64,000 bases of DNA from Thermohalobaculum sp963822985 (GCA_963822985.1 CAWGJU010000006.1:434001-498000); one strand, 5' to 3'. Positions 9,505-19,383 are shown, counted from the first letter of the stretch. The notes: generated by a model not told the origin, from the letters alone. Made by a program: numbers and translations.

Positions 9505-10271
9505 CGCGGGCCGCTAACCGAGTGCGTCCCGCGCCGAGCATGTTGCTCGGCGCGCGATATCACGAGATTCGATACGAGCGTTACGCACAGGTAGAGAACT
9601 CCTGCCGCAACGAAGAAGGTGAAGTACGCCTTGGTCGACCCCGCGGCCTGGCGCGTCACCTGTGTAAGCTCGCTGAATCCGACAACCGCGAGCAGGGCGG
9701 TGTCTTTCGTCGCAATCAGCCACAGATTGGCAAGACCGGGGATCGCGAACGGCAGCATTGCGGGAAGTGTGATCCGCCGCAGCGTCGTGAACCCAGGCAT
9801 GCCGAAAGCCCGCGCCGCCTCGATCTCTCCCTGCGGGATCGACAGGATGGCGCCCCTGATGACCTCGGTCGAGTAGGCGCCCTGCACGACCGCGAGCACG
9901 CCGATGCCCGCCACCATGCCGTTGATGTCTACAGGCGGCAGACCGAACAGCTCCAGCAGCCTGTTGATCAGGTCCGTACCGGCGAAATAGAGGATGAGTA
10001 TCAGGACCAGCTCAGGCACGGCGCGAACCACCGTAGTGTAGACCTCCAGCAAGTCCTTGGCGACGGGGCCGCCGTAGAGCTTGCCGACTGCCCCGCCGAC
10101 GCCGATCAGCAGGCCGAGGGTGTATGCGCCGCCCGCGATGATCAGCGAGTTGAGCAACCCGCGCAGCAGCACCGCGCCCCAGCCCGGCGGATCGTAAGAC
10201 AGCAGTTCGAGCGTGGACGCTCCGACGATTGGAATGACAGCGTCGATCGGCGCAACTCCGGCTAAGGGCAA
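9501..10271 (-). CDS. Polar amino-acid ABC transporter permease (HisQ/ArtQ type)
   Basis: 256 residues. Hydrophobic segments alternate with the permease motif EAARAFGMPGFTTLRRITLP, and VVRAVPELVLILILYF is the conserved segment of this family. The 4-bp overlap with the next permease indicates co-translation. It lies 55 bp after the binding-protein gene. Intact and co-directional with the amine-dehydrogenase genes, so it probably imports their substrate or a related cationic amino acid or opine. Confidence 0.87.
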   Translation of the reverse strand: MPLAGVAPIDAVIPIVGASTLELLSYDPPGWGAVLLRGLLNSLIIAGGAYTLGLLIGVGGAVGKLYGGPVAKDLLEVYTTVVRAVPELVLILILYFAGTDLINRLLELFGLPPVDINGMVAGIGVLAVVQGAYSTEVIRGAILSIPQGEIEAARAFGMPGFTTLRRITLPAMLPFAIPGLANLWLIATKDTALLAVVGFSELTQVTRQAAGSTKAYFTFFVAAGVLYLCVTLVSNLVISRAEQHARRGTHSVSGPR

Positions 10272-10326
10272 CCGCCGCGACCGGAGGACCTCCGGCCGCT
10301 GACGATCGCAGGGGCCGGCATCGCCA

Positions 10327-11118
10327 TCAGTTCGCCTGCGGCTGGTCGCCGTAGATGTCGAAGTCGAAGTACTTCGACGTGATCTCGTCGTACTTGCCGC
10401 TCTCGCGGATCGCCTGGATGCCGGCGTCGATCTTCTTCTTCAGCGCCGCGTCGCCCTTGCGCACGCCAGCGGCCACGCCGGGGCCGAGGACTTCGTCATC
10501 CGGAGCGACCATGCCCTTCATCTCGCAGCAGGCTTTGCCGGTCTCGGTCTCGAGGAAGCCCTCAAGCGCGATCGAGTCGGCCTGCGTGGCGTCTATCCGT
10601 CCGGCCGCGAGATCCTGGTTTGCCTCGTCCTGCGTCTGATACTCCTTGATCTGCGCCGCACCGGGAAAGTGCTTTTTTACGTAGTTCGAGTGCGTGGTGG
10701 CTACTTGCACCCCGATGATCTTGCCTTCCAGGCCGGCGGATGTGGCGTCAAACTCCAGGCCCTTCGGGCCGATGATCGCGGCCGGCGTGTTGTAGTACTT
10801 GTCGGAGAAGTCGATTGTCTGCTTGCGCTCGTCGGTGATCGACATCGAGTTCATGATCGCGTCGATCTTCTTGGTGGTCAGCGCCGGAATGATGCCGTCC
10901 CAAGGGACCGGCGTCAGCATGCAATCGAGGTTCTGCAATTCACAAATGGCGTTGATGATCTCGACCTCCCAGCCGCCCCAGTTCCCCGATGCATCGAGTG
11001 ACCAGAACGGCGGGTAGGGTTCCGGCGAAAAGCCGATCTTAACCTGCTCGGCCTGCGCCGACACTGTTCCGACCGCTACCGCGACGACGGCGGCGACGAT
11101 CGCCACGATCTTCTTCAT
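10327..11118 (-). CDS. Polar amino-acid ABC transporter substrate-binding protein (SBP family 3)
   Basis: 263 residues from the ATG at 11118. A longer upstream open frame lacks family features. The signal peptide is MKKIVAIVAAVVAVAVGTV with cleavage near SAQA-EQ. The mature protein begins VKIGFSPEPYPPFWSLDASG and has WDGIIPALTTKKIDAIMNSM, both classical for SBP_bac_3 proteins. A Cys pair (ELQNLDCML and KACCEMKG) resembles the disulphide sites of Arg/His/opine binders. First gene of the transporter operon. Confidence 0.9.
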   Translation of the reverse strand: MKKIVAIVAAVVAVAVGTVSAQAEQVKIGFSPEPYPPFWSLDASGNWGGWEVEIINAICELQNLDCMLTPVPWDGIIPALTTKKIDAIMNSMSITDERKQTIDFSDKYYNTPAAIIGPKGLEFDATSAGLEGKIIGVQVATTHSNYVKKHFPGAAQIKEYQTQDEANQDLAAGRIDATQADSIALEGFLETETGKACCEMKGMVAPDDEVLGPGVAAGVRKGDAALKKKIDAGIQAIRESGKYDEITSKYFDFDIYGDQPQAN

Positions 11119-11556
11119 CCTGATCGCTCCCATTCCTGTTGAGTGTTGGTCCCTCGGACGCCCCTGCGCCCCGGCTACGTCCGGCGTGGACGGCGCGGCA
11201 GACCGGGATTGCTGGCGTGTCTGCACGGGGCTCGGCGACGTATGTGCGTGGCGTTGAATGCGAACGCTCTGGCGGCTCCGTGCCGGCCGGCTGAGGTCCG
11301 CACGCCACCAGTCGCGCTCCATGCTTTGCCTACCCCGTTTGGGGTCTTCGCCCACCCCGTTCAAGGTGCTCGGCTGCATCGCCCCGGGTACGTCCTGCGC
11401 AGGCAACGCGCCGCCGAGCCACCACGATGGACCGCGCGCATTGCTGCCGTCAACCCGCACCCAATTCGCACACGAGGCGTGGAGCTGCGCCCCTGGGAAT
11501 GGCCAGATCGAGGGCTTCCGATTGACCGCGGCCGGGCTCTCTGAGGAAGAAGGCCT
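11119..11556. other. Gap without recognisable gene
   Basis: About 440 bp upstream of the amino-acid binding-protein gene. Short GC-rich open frames occur on both strands, but none has a family motif, a ribosome-binding site with a plausible start, or consistent codon bias. It should contain the promoter of the minus-strand transporter/dehydrogenase unit. No convincing -35/-10 pair was identified. Confidence 0.4.
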
Positions 11557-11880
11557 ATGCCCAGACATCGCAGCCACAGCACCGACTTCAAGCGGCAAGT
11601 CGTTGCCGAGTAATACGCCTGGGAGACGCTTCACACGCTCGGCCGACGCCATGACCTGTCTCGCATCCAGATCCTGATCCGGATCTGGATCGAGAAGGCT
11701 GAGGCCAGGTAGCTCGACCAGAACATCGCGTCCGCTGAGCTGCTCAGCGAGTACGAGGCGCGCGCCGCGGCGCTGGAACGGCTTTTGGGCCGTTGCCAGG
11801 CGCTCGAGATCGAGTTTTGAAGGGGGCGCCGGAAAACGCACGATTGCCGAAAAGCGGGCCTACGTCCTGGACGAGCGGCC
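11557..11880 (+). pseudogene. Degenerate IS3-type OrfA (helix-turn-helix transposase subunit)
   Basis: The ATG at 11557 opens MPRHRSHSTDFKRQVVAE and runs into a stop. After it the family sequence continues in and out of frame: ETLHTLGRRHDLSR, IRIWIEKAEA, LSEYEARAAALERLLGR, QALEIEF. This is the OrfA pattern of a common rhizobial IS3-like element. There are at least two stops and one indel, and OrfB is absent. A dead IS remnant between the amino-acid transporter and the tct locus. Confidence 0.7.
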
Positions 11881-12083
11881 CAGCGGCCTCTCCCGTGGGA
11901 GGAGCGCCTGAGGCGAATCTTGAACTCTTTACGGCTTCCGTTGTCCGATGACGTCTGCCTGCGCGCCTCGAGCCGATCTCTGATTCGCCAAAGTTGCGCA
12001 GGACCTCCGGCGAATGATCGTGCGGCCGTCCGCGCCTGGAGGTTCTGATAACCCTTTCCCGCACGCGGTGCCGCATTCCCCGG

Positions 12084-13054
12084 TCAGTTGCCGGGGCCGA
12101 CGCTCTTGACGAGCTCCTCGTAGACTGCGTGCTCCTTCTGCAGCAGCTGCTCGGCTTCCTCGGGACCGCGGAAGGTCATGTCCATTAGCGCTGCTGGCCG
12201 ACATTCTGCGCCATCTGGCCGTTGACGCCGGCACTGGCGGCCTCGGCAATCTTCTGGATCACGTCCTCGGGCGTGCCGGCCGGGGCATAGAGCGGGATGA
12301 AGGCCGTCGTGCCGAAATCGAAGCCCAGATCCTTCATCGTGACGAGGTCGGGCGCCATCTTGAGCGGGTCATAGGACGCCGCGAACAGCGCCTTGGCGTC
12401 GCCCAACTCGACCATCGGCGCCCAGGGGCCGCCCGAGAAGGCGACGTCGACATCACCCGACATCACCGCCTGCACCGAGCCGCTGCCGCCCTGGACGGGC
12501 ACCGGGATGAACTCGACCCCGCGCTAGCTGGCGATGTACTGCATGACCAGCCGGTCGAGCGCGAGCTGGCTCGCGCCCTTGATCGGCCGGCCCTGCTCCT
12601 TGGCATACGCGACCAGCTCGTCCAGCGTGTCATAGGGCGCATCCGCCCCGGTGAAGTAGGCGTTCTGGAACTCTCCCAGCAGCGCGACGGGCTCGAAGCT
12701 CTCCATGCTGTAGGGCGCTTGCTGGACCAGCGGCGCCAGCGTCACCGAGGTCGAGTTCGTCGCCAGCAGCGTGTAGCCGTCCGGCTCGGCCTGGGGGACC
12801 TGCGCCGCGGCCACCCCGCCGCCGGTACCGCCGACGTTCTGCACCAGGATGGGCTGGCCCAGCTTTTCGCTCAGGATGTCGGTCATCGCCCGCACGGTGA
12901 TGTCGGTGCCGCCGCCGGCCGGGTAGGCGGCGACGATCGTGATCGGCTGCGTCGGCCAGTCCTCGGCCTGCGCGACCTGCACGGCCAGCGCGGACGCGCC
13001 CGCCGCGGCGACCAGCGCCGCTGCGGCGCGCCGGGTGATGGTTGTGCGTGTCAT
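12084..13054 (-). CDS. tctC: Tripartite tricarboxylate transporter substrate-binding protein (Bug/TctC family), with in-frame TAG and late frameshift
   Basis: About 323 codons, normal for Bug-family proteins. The signal peptide is TTITRRAAAALVAAAGASAL, followed by the characteristic start of the mature protein, WPTQPITIVAAYPAGGGTD. An in-frame TAG at 12524-12526 interrupts YIAS-(stop)-RGVEFIPVPVQGG with no change of frame. A shift near 12190 then leads to the true C terminus (LLQKEHAVYEELVKSVGPGN). Upstream of tctA and tctB on the same strand in the usual context. Whether the protein is made depends on whether the stop is real. Confidence 0.82.
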
Positions 13055-13074
13055 CGTTTTGCTCCTCTGGGTTT

Positions 13075-14612
13075 TCAGGACTTTTTGATTTCTGCGGGTT
13101 CAGGGCGCCCGACCTGCATCGAGCGCGCGCCGGCGATCGCGAAACGCCAGATCGCCAGCACGGTCAGGCACAGGAACAGGAGCGCGATCGGGCGGTCGAT
13201 CAGCGCCGCCGGGCTGCCGTTCGAGATGATCATCGACTGGCGCAGCGTCAGCTCGGCCATCGGGCCCAGGACATAGCCGACGACGAAGGTGACGAACGAG
13301 TAGTCGAACTTCTTCATGAAATAGCCGATGAAGCCGAAGATCAGCATCAGGTAGACGCCGAACATGCCGCCGCCTTCCATGTACGCCCCGACGACGCACA
13401 GGAAGATGATGATCGAAAACAGGATCGTCTGGCGGACGCGGATCACCAGGCTGAAGATGCGCTGGCCGAACAGGCCGACGCCGAGCAGCGCCACCGAGGC
13501 GAACAGCATGCCCAGATAGATGGTGAAGACGACGTCGCCGCTTTGCTGGAACAGGAAGGGCCCGGGCGTCAGCCCATGCATGATGAAGGCGCCCATCAGC
13601 AGCGCCGTCGACAGGCTGCCCGGAATGCCGATGGCGAAGACGGGGATCAGCGCGGCCGGCACGGTTGCGTTGTCCGCCGAATTCCGAGGTGGCGACGCCC
13701 TCCGGCATGCCCGTGCCGAACGCCTCGGGCGTCTTCGAGCTGTTGCGCACCCAGGTGTAGGCGAGAAATGAGGCGAGCGTCGCACCGAGGCCGGGCAGGA
13801 GGCCGATCACGGTGCCGACGATCGAGCCCTTGAGGATGGCCGGCGTGACCTGTCCCAGCTCGCGCAGCGGCAGCGCGGAGTCGGCGGCGCTGCCTGTCTC
13901 GTCGGAGGGCGGCGGGTAGCGGTGGTCGCCCCGCCAGCCCTGGTCCATCTGCACCAGTATCTCCGAGAAGGCGAGCGTACCGATCGCCACCGCCAGCAGC
14001 GGGATGCCGTCATAGAGCTTCGAGAAAGCCGAAGGTCATGCGCGGCATCGCCGTCTCGCTGTCGAGCCCCGGCGCCGAGAGCAGCAGGCCGAGAAAGCCG
14101 GCGATCAGCGCCTTGAAGAAGGACTCGCCCGAGACGGCGGCGATGAAGGTGATCGAGAAGATCAGGATTGAGGCGAGCTCGATCGGCCCGAGCCCGACGG
14201 CAAAGCGCGATCGGTCGGGCCAGCAGGATCAGCACGATCGTCGCCAGCACGTCGCCGACGACCGAGGCGATCAGCGCGATCTTCAGCGCCTTTTGCGCCT
14301 TGCCCTGCTTGGTCATGGGATACCCGTCATAGGTCGTGACGACGGCCGACGGCTCTCCGGGAACGTTCAGCAGGATGGCCGAGACCGCGGCACCCGCGGG
14401 CGCCCCCCATTGTTGATGCCGATCAGGAAGGACAGCGCCACGGCGGGCGGCATCGTGAAGGTGAAGGGGATCGCCAGCGCGATGGCTGTCGTCCGGTTCA
14501 TGCCCGGCAGCGCGCCGACGATGTAGCCGATCAGAACGCCGATGACGATGTAGGCGATCGTGATCGGGGTGAAGATCTCACCGGCCGCGATCAGGAAGTT
14601 CTCCGGAAGCAT
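13075..14612 (-). CDS. tctA: Tripartite tricarboxylate transporter large permease TctA, frameshifted
   Basis: Polytopic membrane protein of about 510 codons, as usual for TctA. It starts MLPENFLIAAGEIFTPITIA (ATG at 14612). Conserved blocks read IGYIVGALPGMNRTTAIALA, ILLNVPGEPSAVVTTYDGYP and GTVIGLLPGLGATLASFLAY. The C terminus is intact from TVPAALIPVFAIGIPGSLST to the stop at 13075. Frame changes occur near 14395, 14210, 14030 and 13680. It begins 5 bp after tctB and is followed by tctC. Confidence 0.82.
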
Positions 14613-14617
14613 GGCGC

Positions 14618-15067
14618 TCAGGGCAACGGTGCATAGAGCACGTAGCGCGCCAGCAGGTAGATCACGGCCACCGGAAGCGTCGAGGTCAGCATGATCCTGA
14701 CGATGCTGCGCTCGCCCATGAACAGCATAAAGGCCGCGATCAGCGCCGGCCCCACATATATCATGCCGAGATAGTCGATCGCGACGACGCCTGCCACGGC
14801 CAGCGCGGCCGCCAGCAGGAACATCAGCAGGTTCCAGAGACTCAGCGGCGCGGGGCGGGCATCGGCCTTGCTGCCTCGGCGCCGCCATGCCTGCAGCATC
14901 AGCACGACGGCGCTTGCCGTCAGCCCGGTGGCCATCACCGTTGGGAAGAATGTCGGCGGCGGGCCGTAATACATGCCGGAGGCCGTGGTCTGCGGGATGA
15001 TCACAAAGATCAGCAGCAGTCCAAGGGCCGTGATCCCGAGGCCGCCGACCAGATCGGCCCTGTTCAT
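14618..15067 (-). CDS. tctB: Tripartite tricarboxylate transporter small permease TctB
   Basis: 149 residues from the ATG at 15067 (MNRADLVGGLGITALGLLLI), preceded by a GGGAGCGAG-type ribosome-binding region. Four hydrophobic segments and the loop YYGPPPTFFPTVMATGLTAS are typical of TctB. First gene of the tctBAC unit. The 146-bp divergent space to the SDR gene holds a putative GntR operator. Intact. Confidence 0.85.
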   Translation of the reverse strand: MNRADLVGGLGITALGLLLIFVIIPQTTASGMYYGPPPTFFPTVMATGLTASAVVLMLQAWRRRGSKADARPAPLSLWNLLMFLLAAALAVAGVVAIDYLGMIYVGPALIAAFMLFMGERSIVRIMLTSTLPVAVIYLLARYVLYAPLP

Positions 15068-15186
15068 CCCGCGCTCGCTCCCTGTTGTGCCGCGTCTCGT
15101 TTTCGTCCGGGTCTTCGCCCTCGGCTTGCGTCGGCTGCAGGGCCATCCCATGGAGGACGGGGCCTTAAGTCAATCATTTGAGAACA

Positions 15187-15197
15187 TTGTCCGACGT
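15187..15197. promoter_or_regulatory. Putative FCD-GntR operator 1
   Basis: TTGTCCGACGT matches the FadR-subfamily half-site pattern TNGTNNNACNA. It lies in the divergent region between tctB and the SDR gene. Similar sites precede and follow the second GntR gene at 19454 and 20231. Confidence 0.45.
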
Positions 15198-15213
15198 TTT
15201 CGCGAGACCGCAG

Positions 15214-16005
15214 ATGAATGGAGTGGTGCAGGAGGGGTCGCCCCGCACGGCGATCGTCACCGGGGCGAGCCGTGGGCTTGGCCGCGCGATCGCCGTCGTG
15301 CTGGCGGGCGAGGGCTGCGCGGTCGTGCTGGCCGCGCGCGACGGCGAGGCGCTGGAGCGCGTCGCGGGTGAGGCACGCGCCGCGGGCGCGCCCGACGCGC
15401 TGATCGTCGCGGGCGACCTGAGCCAGCCGCACCAGCCCGCGCACGTCGTCGAGGCGGCCGTCCAGCGGTTCGGCGGGCTCGACATCCTGGTGAACAATGC
15501 CGGGGCGACCAAGCGCGGCGACTTCCTCGACCTGCCGGACGAGGACCATCTTGCCGGCTTTACGCTGAAATACCATGCGACGGTGCGCTTCTGCCGGGCG
15601 GCCTGGCCGTACCTGGAGCAATCGCAAGGCGTCGTCGTCAACATCGCCGGCGTCGCCGCCCAGACGCCCGAGCCCAAGTTCACCATCGGCGGCCCGGTCA
15701 ACGCGGCGCTGCTGAACTTCACGAAGGCGCTGTCCAAGCGCGCGACGGGCGCCATGCGCGTCAACGCGCTCTGCCCCGGCCACATCGTCACCGACCGGCT
15801 GCATGCGCGCATCGAGACATATGCTAGCACGCACGGCATCGGCCGCGACGAGGCGCGCGAGGAGATGCGCAAGGCGCTCGGCATCCGCCGGTTCGGCGAT
15901 CCGGCGGATATCGCCGCGACCGTCGCCTTCATGTGCTCGGAGCGCGCCGCCTATTTGCACGGGACGACCGTCACCGTGGATGGCGGCGCGACGCCGGGGA
16001 TCTGA
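15214..16005 (+). CDS. SDR-family oxidoreductase lacking the usual YxxxK pair
   Basis: 263 residues from the ATG at 15214. An upstream ATG at 15178 would put the start across a putative operator. Rossmann features are clear: IVTGASRGLGRAIA and DILVNNAGATKRGDF. The C-terminal NPG-type region is NALCPGHIVTDRL. Where classical members carry Ser and Tyr-x-x-x-Lys, this protein reads VVVNIAGVAAQ and TIGGPVNAALLNFTKAL, so the catalytic Tyr and Lys are not visible. It may be a non-canonical SDR or have lost catalysis. It overlaps the next gene (TGATG), so it belongs to the same operon. Confidence 0.8.
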   Translation: MNGVVQEGSPRTAIVTGASRGLGRAIAVVLAGEGCAVVLAARDGEALERVAGEARAAGAPDALIVAGDLSQPHQPAHVVEAAVQRFGGLDILVNNAGATKRGDFLDLPDEDHLAGFTLKYHATVRFCRAAWPYLEQSQGVVVNIAGVAAQTPEPKFTIGGPVNAALLNFTKALSKRATGAMRVNALCPGHIVTDRLHARIETYASTHGIGRDEAREEMRKALGIRRFGDPADIAATVAFMCSERAAYLHGTTVTVDGGATPGI

Positions 16006-17349
16006 TGGACGCCTCCCTCTCCCCGGAGCAGCGGCTCGCCGGCTTTGCCGCCGGATTGGCGGCGGCCGACATCCCCGCCGCGGTGCTGCACGAGGCCAAG
16101 CGCTCGCTGGTCAACGTGTTCGCGACGGCGCTCGCCGGCAGCCGCGAGCCGGCGGTCGAGATCGCTCTGGCGACGATGCTGCCCTTTTCCGGCTCGGCCT
16201 CCTGCAGCCTGGTCGGCCGCCCCGAGCGGGCCGACCCGCCGCTCGCCGCCTTCGTCAACGCGATGGGCGCCAACATCTTCGACTTCGACGACACGCACGA
16301 GTCGACGATCATCCACCCCGCCCCGATCGTCTTCGCGGCGCTGTTCGCGCAGGCCGAGGCGGCCCAATGCAGCGGCGCCGATCTGCTGCGCGCCTTCGTC
16401 ATCGGCGGCGAGGTCGAGTGCCGGATGGGCAACGCCCTGACGCCCTGGCATTATCCGCGGGGCTGGCACATCACCTCGACCTGCGGCGTCTTCGGCGCGG
16501 CCGCCGGGGTCGGCGCGCTGCTGGGCCTCGGCGCCAACCGGATGCTGCACGCGCTCGGGACCGCGGCGGTGCAGACCTCCGGCCTTGTCGAGGCGCTGGG
16601 GACGATGGCCAAGAGCGTCAGCGTCGGCAACGCCGCGCGCAACGGCCTCATCTCGGCGGCGCTGGCGGCGCGCGACTTCGCCGGCCCCGAGGCGCCGCTG
16701 TCGGGCGCCCGCGGCTGGCTGCGGGTCCATTCCGACGCGCCGCGGTTCGAAGCGCTGACCTACGGCCTCGGCGCCGAGTGGGAGATCGCCAAGAACACCT
16801 ACAAGCCCTATCCTGTCGGCGTCGTCCTCAACCCGGTGCTGGACGCCTGCCTGACGCTGCGGGAGTCCGAGGGGCTGAGGCTGGATCAGGTGCCATCGAT
16901 CACGCTGACCGGCCATCCGCTGCTGCGCCAGCGCACCGACCGGCCGGGGGTGCGCACCGGGCGCGAGTTCGCAGGTCAGCGCCCAGCACGCCGTCGCCAT
17001 CACCCTTCTGCGCGGCCGCGCCGGCCTGGACGAGTTCACCGACGAGGCGGTCGCCGAGACGTGGCGCCTCGGCCGGCCCGAGATCGAGTTCCGCGACCAG
17101 GAAGGCCGGGACGTCGCCTCGGTCGACATGACTGTGCGCACCCTTGACGGGCGCGAGTTCCATCGTTCGGTCGATGCCGCGCGCGGCTCGCGCGGGCGCC
17201 CGCTGACCGATTCCGAGCTCGAGGGAAAGCTCCAGACGTTGGCGGCGCGCGTGGGCTTTGGCGGGACGCGCCGACTGATCGACGCTATCTGGTCGATCGA
17301 CCGGCAGGACGACGCCGGCGAGATCATGCGGCTCGCGCGCGGCGCGTGA
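16005..17349 (+). CDS. MmgE/PrpD family protein (2-methylcitrate dehydratase-like), one frameshift
   Basis: 448 codons. The N-terminal all-helical domain contains the family signature IFDFDDTHESTIIHPAPI, and GWHITSTCGVFGAAAGVGAL is the second conserved block. Near 16975 the frame shifts (after GREFAGQ) and the C-terminal domain continues as AQHAVAITLLRGRAGLDEFT to the stop at 17349. Members dehydrate methylcitrate, aconitate or related hydroxy-acids. The exact substrate is unknown. Sandwiched between two SDR genes. Confidence 0.84.
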
Positions 17350-17366
17350 CCGAAAGGAGGATCGGT

Positions 17367-18149
17367 TTGGCCGAATCACGCTGCGCTCTCGTCACGGGCT
17401 CCGTCGCCGGCTTGGGCCATGCGATGGCCGAGGCGCTGGCGGGCATGGGCGCCAACGTCGTGCTGAACGGCCTCTGCGCGCCCAGCGAGGGCGAGGCCTC
17501 GGCCCACCGGCTGGCCGAGGCGCATGGCGTCGAGGCCGCCTTCGACCCCGCCGACCTGCGGGATGCGGGGCAGATCGAGCGCATGGTCCGCGACGCCGAG
17601 GCGCTTCGGCGCCATCGACATCCTGGTCAACAGCGCCGTCGTGCGCCACTTCGCGCCGATCGAGAGCTTTGACCCGGCCGGCTGGGATACGTCGATCGCC
17701 GTCAACCTCACGGCGGCTTTCCATGCCATTCGCCTCAGCCTGCCCGGCATGAAGCGTAAGGGCTGGGGGCGTATAATCAACCTGTCGTCCTATTACGGCT
17801 GGCGGGGCGCCGAGAACCGCATCGACTATGTGACGACCAAGACGGCCCTGATCGGCATGACGCGCGCCGTCGCCATCGAGACGGCGCGGACCGGCGTCAC
17901 CTGCAACGCCATCTGCCCCGGCACCGTGCTGACGCCCGCGATCGAGGGCCGCGATCGCTGGCATCGCGCGCGAGCGCGGCGAGCCCGTCGAGGAAGTCGC
18001 GCGCGCCTATGCCAGCCGAGCGCAACCCGATGGGCCGCTTCGTCGCCATGGACAGCATCGGCGCGCTGCTCGCCTTTCTGTGCGGGCCGGCCGGCGACGA
18101 CATCACGGGAACCGTCCTGCCCGTCGATGGCGGCTGGCTGGCGGCGTGA
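17367..18149 (+). CDS. SDR-family dehydrogenase (3-hydroxybutyrate dehydrogenase-like), frameshifted
   Basis: About 260 codons. I choose the TTG at 17367 because a perfect AGGAGG lies 6 bp upstream. Motifs: ALVTGSVAGLGHAMAEAL (cofactor), DILVNSAVV, the catalytic Ser in INLSSYYGWRG and Tyr-Lys in DYVTTKTALIGMT, then NAICPGTVLTP. Frame changes occur near 17608, 17955 and 18015. The end reads FLCGPAGDDITGTVLPVDGG. It overlaps the PrpD-like gene region and precedes a GntR regulator. Confidence 0.8.
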
Positions 18150-18160
18150 GAGGAGAGCGG

Positions 18161-18847
18161 ATGACCGATCCGGACGCCATCTTCCGCGTCGAGAAGGTCG
18201 CGGCGCCGCTGCGCCAGAGCGTGACCAATAGCATCCGCAACGCGATCACCGTCGGCCGCTTCCGGGCCGGCGAGCGCCTGCCCGAGCGCGAGCTCTGCGA
18301 GCTGACCGGCGTCAGCCGCACCCTGGTGCGCGAGGCGCTCCGCCAGCTCGAATCCGAGGGGCTGGTCGTTGTCGAGCCGAACCGCGGGCCATATGTCGCG
18401 CGGCTCTCGCGCGCCCAGGCCGAAGGCATCTACCAGGTCCGCATCGAGCTCGAGGGGCTGGCATGCCAGCTCTTTGCCGAGCGGGCGACGCCCGAGCAGC
18501 GCGCGGCGCTTCGCGACGCCTTCGAGATGCTGAAGACGGCCGTGCGCCGCCCCGACCCGCAGGCGCCGCTGCGGGCCAAGAACCAGTTCTACTCCTGCCT
18601 CTGCGAGGGCAGCGGCAACGAGGCGCTCGGCACCTTCCTGCGCCTCCTCAACGCGCGCGTGACCCTGCTGAGGGCGACCTCGATGCGCGCGCCTGGCCGG
18701 ACCGAGCACAGCATCGCCGAGCTCTCCGAGCTGATGGATGCGCTGCTCGCGGGCGACGGTGCACGCGCTCGCGAACGCGGCCAGAACCATGTGCGGATGG
18801 CGGCGGAGGCGGCGCTCGGTCTGCTGCCGGAGGACTCCGCCGGCTGA
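18161..18847 (+). CDS. GntR-family transcriptional regulator, FCD (FadR) subfamily
   Basis: 228 residues starting at the ATG at 18161 behind AGGAGAGCGG. The winged helix is at residues 15-80 (LPERELCELTGVSRTLVREA). The FCD ligand-binding domain follows, with QFYSCLCEGSGNEAL and two His (EHSIAELSEL, QNHVRMAAEA). The first FCD metal ligand is usually a His after F, but here it is Tyr. Located at the end of the SDR-PrpD-SDR operon it probably controls. Intact. Confidence 0.9.
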   Translation: MTDPDAIFRVEKVAAPLRQSVTNSIRNAITVGRFRAGERLPERELCELTGVSRTLVREALRQLESEGLVVVEPNRGPYVARLSRAQAEGIYQVRIELEGLACQLFAERATPEQRAALRDAFEMLKTAVRRPDPQAPLRAKNQFYSCLCEGSGNEALGTFLRLLNARVTLLRATSMRAPGRTEHSIAELSELMDALLAGDGARARERGQNHVRMAAEAALGLLPEDSAG

Positions 18848-18869
18848 CCGCGACGCCCTGCGCAGCCCC

Positions 18870-19383
18870 TCAAGCCGCCTGCGGCGCCACGTCAAGCCGG
18901 ACGACGATGCCCTCCAGTTCGGGACCTGGCGCCGGGTAGCGCTCCATGACGCGCGGATCGTGCCCCGGGACGATCAGCGCGGGCGTGACGGCGACGCGCC
19001 GCAGCAGGTCGAAGCCCTCGAGCATCTCGCCGACGTGGAGCGAGGTGGTGTAGGGCCGCCCGGCTTCCATGTTCTCGTAGAAATGGCTGACATTCAAGGC
19101 CACGACCACAGCGCCCCGCTCGATCGCCACGCTGACGAACTGGAGGCCGGCGGAATGGCCGCCGGCGCGGTGCAGGCGGATGCCGGGCGCCAGCTCGGCA
19201 TCGCCGTCATGGAAGACCACGCGGCGGCCATAGTTCAGCCTGACAATGCCGCAGACGTCCTCGACTTCGAAGGAATGCGCCAGCCGCGAGGTCGCCGCCG
19301 ATGAAGTGATCACTGCGGCGCGCCTCGCGCGTGGCGTAGCGGATCGCATAGAGCACGTAGGTCTCGCTCGGATCTGGGGGCAT
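18870..19383 (-). pseudogene. Metallo-beta-lactamase fold lactonase (AHL-lactonase-like) with an internal deletion
   Basis: The N terminus is MPPDPSETYVLYAIRYATRE, then SDHFIGGDL. After this the sequence jumps to the C-terminal third: HSFEVEDVCGIVRLNYG, VVFHDGDAELAPGIRLHRAG, SHFYENMEAG and VPGHDPRVMERYP. About 90-100 residues are missing between the two parts, including the zinc-binding HxHxDH motif of the family, and the frames of the two parts differ. The protein cannot be an active lactonase. It is convergent with the GntR gene upstream and divergent from the second one. Confidence 0.75.

Noticed and set aside
12524..12526. Amber codon read through or pyrrolysine in tctC
   Set aside because: A single case, no pyl genes, and the residue is not special in the family. 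Nonsense mutation or base error is simpler.
15178..15213. Upstream ATG as start of the first SDR
   Set aside because: It would place coding sequence over a putative operator, and the added residues (MRTLSDVFARPQ) are not part of the family.
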